Positions 15,115-15,606 of a stretch of DNA of 15,606 nt are shown piece after piece. Numbering within the stretch: the first letter of the stretch is position 1; each line of letters begins with the position of its first letter. The notes beneath the pieces are model-generated. The model saw only the letters and a program-made list of their open reading frames with translations, did no database searches and was not told where the DNA came from. The DNA comes from Nymphaea colorata (Eukaryota > Streptophyta > Magnoliopsida > Nymphaeales > Nymphaeaceae): positions 1 to 15,606 of the forward strand of contig NW_022205274.1 in NCBI RefSeq assembly GCF_008831285.2, read 5' to 3'. Position numbers and translations under genes: made by a program.

Positions 15115-15199
15115 ATTTTGGAAATCTTGTGCCTAAATTTGAATTTCGGCATTTGGATAAAACATCATAGTCCTTTAGAAAAAATTTGGGGTGATTACA

Positions 15200-15606
15200 C
15201 AAACTCAATACATATGCACGATTATAGATAAATTTTGTTACCCTTTAGCATTGGTCAACAACTGATTTCATAGCATACACATCTCACTAAGATCTTGAAG
15301 TATTATATTAACACAATGGGTGACATATGAACTCTAATAAAATGTTCTATACTTTTGTAATAACATATCTCCTACAACTCTATAATTTGTAGCATTATCT
15401 GTAATAAACTGTACAATGTTGCAGGTCCAACTTTTTGTTAGTCATTATCAAAATGTTAAACAAAATCTCAGCAGTCTTAAGAACATAAGACAAGTCAAAA
15501 GATTTCAAGAACATTGTACCTTTAAGGAAATAAACAAGAAAATTTAAAATGTTCTTGACCTGTTTAGATACTTCTTTCACTTTATCATCGCAATGTTTAG
15601 ATACTT
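15200..15606 (-). pseudogene. hAT-family transposase relic (DUF659 region), runs off the window
   Basis: Just outside the 5' LTR the minus strand encodes, in three frames, pieces typical of plant hAT transposases: LNFLVYFLKGTMFLKSFDLS and LKTAEILFNIL (about 15445-15580), FITDNATNYRVVGDMLLQKY then SSYVTHCVNIILQDL (15265-15420), and RVTKFIYNRAYVLSL right at the LTR junction (15200-15245). The order matches the DUF659 domain (secretory-like K-G-FLKS, TDNA-NY, HC-N-IL-D, FIYN). A TAG interrupts the second piece and a TAA the third, and the frame changes twice. Its transposase activity is lost. The remainder should lie left of the retrotransposon, outside this window. Confidence 0.8.

Larger units (their letters stand above)
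1..15199 (-). mobile_element. Ogre-like (Tat lineage, Ty3/gypsy) LTR retrotransposon, nearly complete, decayed
   Basis: Seen: two long direct repeats flank a minus-strand series of ORF1, gag, protease, reverse transcriptase, RNase H, a second RNase H and integrase, with a tRNA-like primer site next to the right LTR and a purine tract next to the left LTR. RT before integrase is the Ty3/gypsy order. The second RNase H places it in the plant Tat lineage. An extra ORF before gag, an arginine-tRNA-like primer site, a probable intron between protease and RT, and tandem repeats in the 3' UTR are hallmarks described for Ogre elements. Total length is about 15.2 kb, within the known Ogre range. Only 27 bp of the left LTR's outer end are missing, judged by alignment of base 1 with base 11940. 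Many one-base frame changes make it non-autonomous as read. The left target site duplication is outside the window. Confidence 0.9.
11913..15199 (-). repeat. 5' LTR of the element (complete, 3287 bp)
   Basis: Starts TGTTTGCATCCC at 11913, two bases right of the primer site, and ends GGGGTGATTACA at 15199. The ends are therefore TG...CA, as expected for integrase-processed termini. Read on the minus strand, U3 spans 15199 to about 14640 (tandem repeats, then TATA box). R plus U5, about 2.7 kb, runs from about 14640 to 11913. The transcribed part holds four dyad modules separated by A-rich (U-rich in the sense RNA) linkers. The GC-rich patch near 11990-12050 lies close to the U5 end. Confidence 0.95.

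Overview
The window is plant nuclear DNA filled almost entirely by one long terminal repeat retrotransposon of the Ty3/gypsy superfamily, Tat lineage, Ogre-like type, encoded on the minus strand. The plant assignment rests on the element itself: a Tat-type second RNase H, an extra ORF with a plant mobile domain, and a flanking plant-type hAT transposase relic. The species cannot be told from the sequence. No ordinary host gene, tRNA, rRNA or CRISPR array is visible.

Layout in plus-strand coordinates, with the element read right to left. The element's 5' LTR is 11913-15199 (TG...CA on either strand, 3287 bp). The primer binding site follows at 11893-11910 and a structured leader of about 0.8 kb at 11096-11892. 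ORF1 (plant-mobile-domain-like) is 9879-11095. Gag with a CHHC knuckle is about 8100-9708, and the aspartic protease is 7330-7700. A G-patch-like segment lies at 6982-7313. A probable intron ends at a strong acceptor at 6788. Reverse transcriptase is about 5790-6480, its RNase H about 5165-5790, an extra archaeal-type RNase H 4715-5110, and the integrase 3369-4565. A 3' UTR with seven tandem hairpin units occupies 2947-3242, followed by a polypurine tract at 2850-2866. The 3' LTR is 1-2849, lacking only its outermost 27 bp at the window edge.

The element is not autonomous as read. ORF1, gag, pro, rt, rh and aRNH all carry single-base frame changes or stops. Only the integrase is an uninterrupted ORF of normal length with all catalytic and zinc-binding residues. 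The two LTRs are clearly homologous but differ by many small substitutions and indels and by four larger repeat-associated rearrangements, so the insertion is not recent.

The right flank (15200-15606) is a decayed hAT transposase (DUF659 region) on the same strand. The retrotransposon therefore appears to have landed inside an older DNA transposon.

The most interesting structure outside the genes is: (i) the 3' UTR array, whose units fold into the same hairpin with compensating base changes and show near-consensus 5' splice sites on the sense strand; (ii) about 100-bp dyad modules repeated three to four times in each LTR; (iii) about 68-bp tandem repeats upstream of the TATA box in the 5' LTR only; (iv) the probable pro/rt intron.
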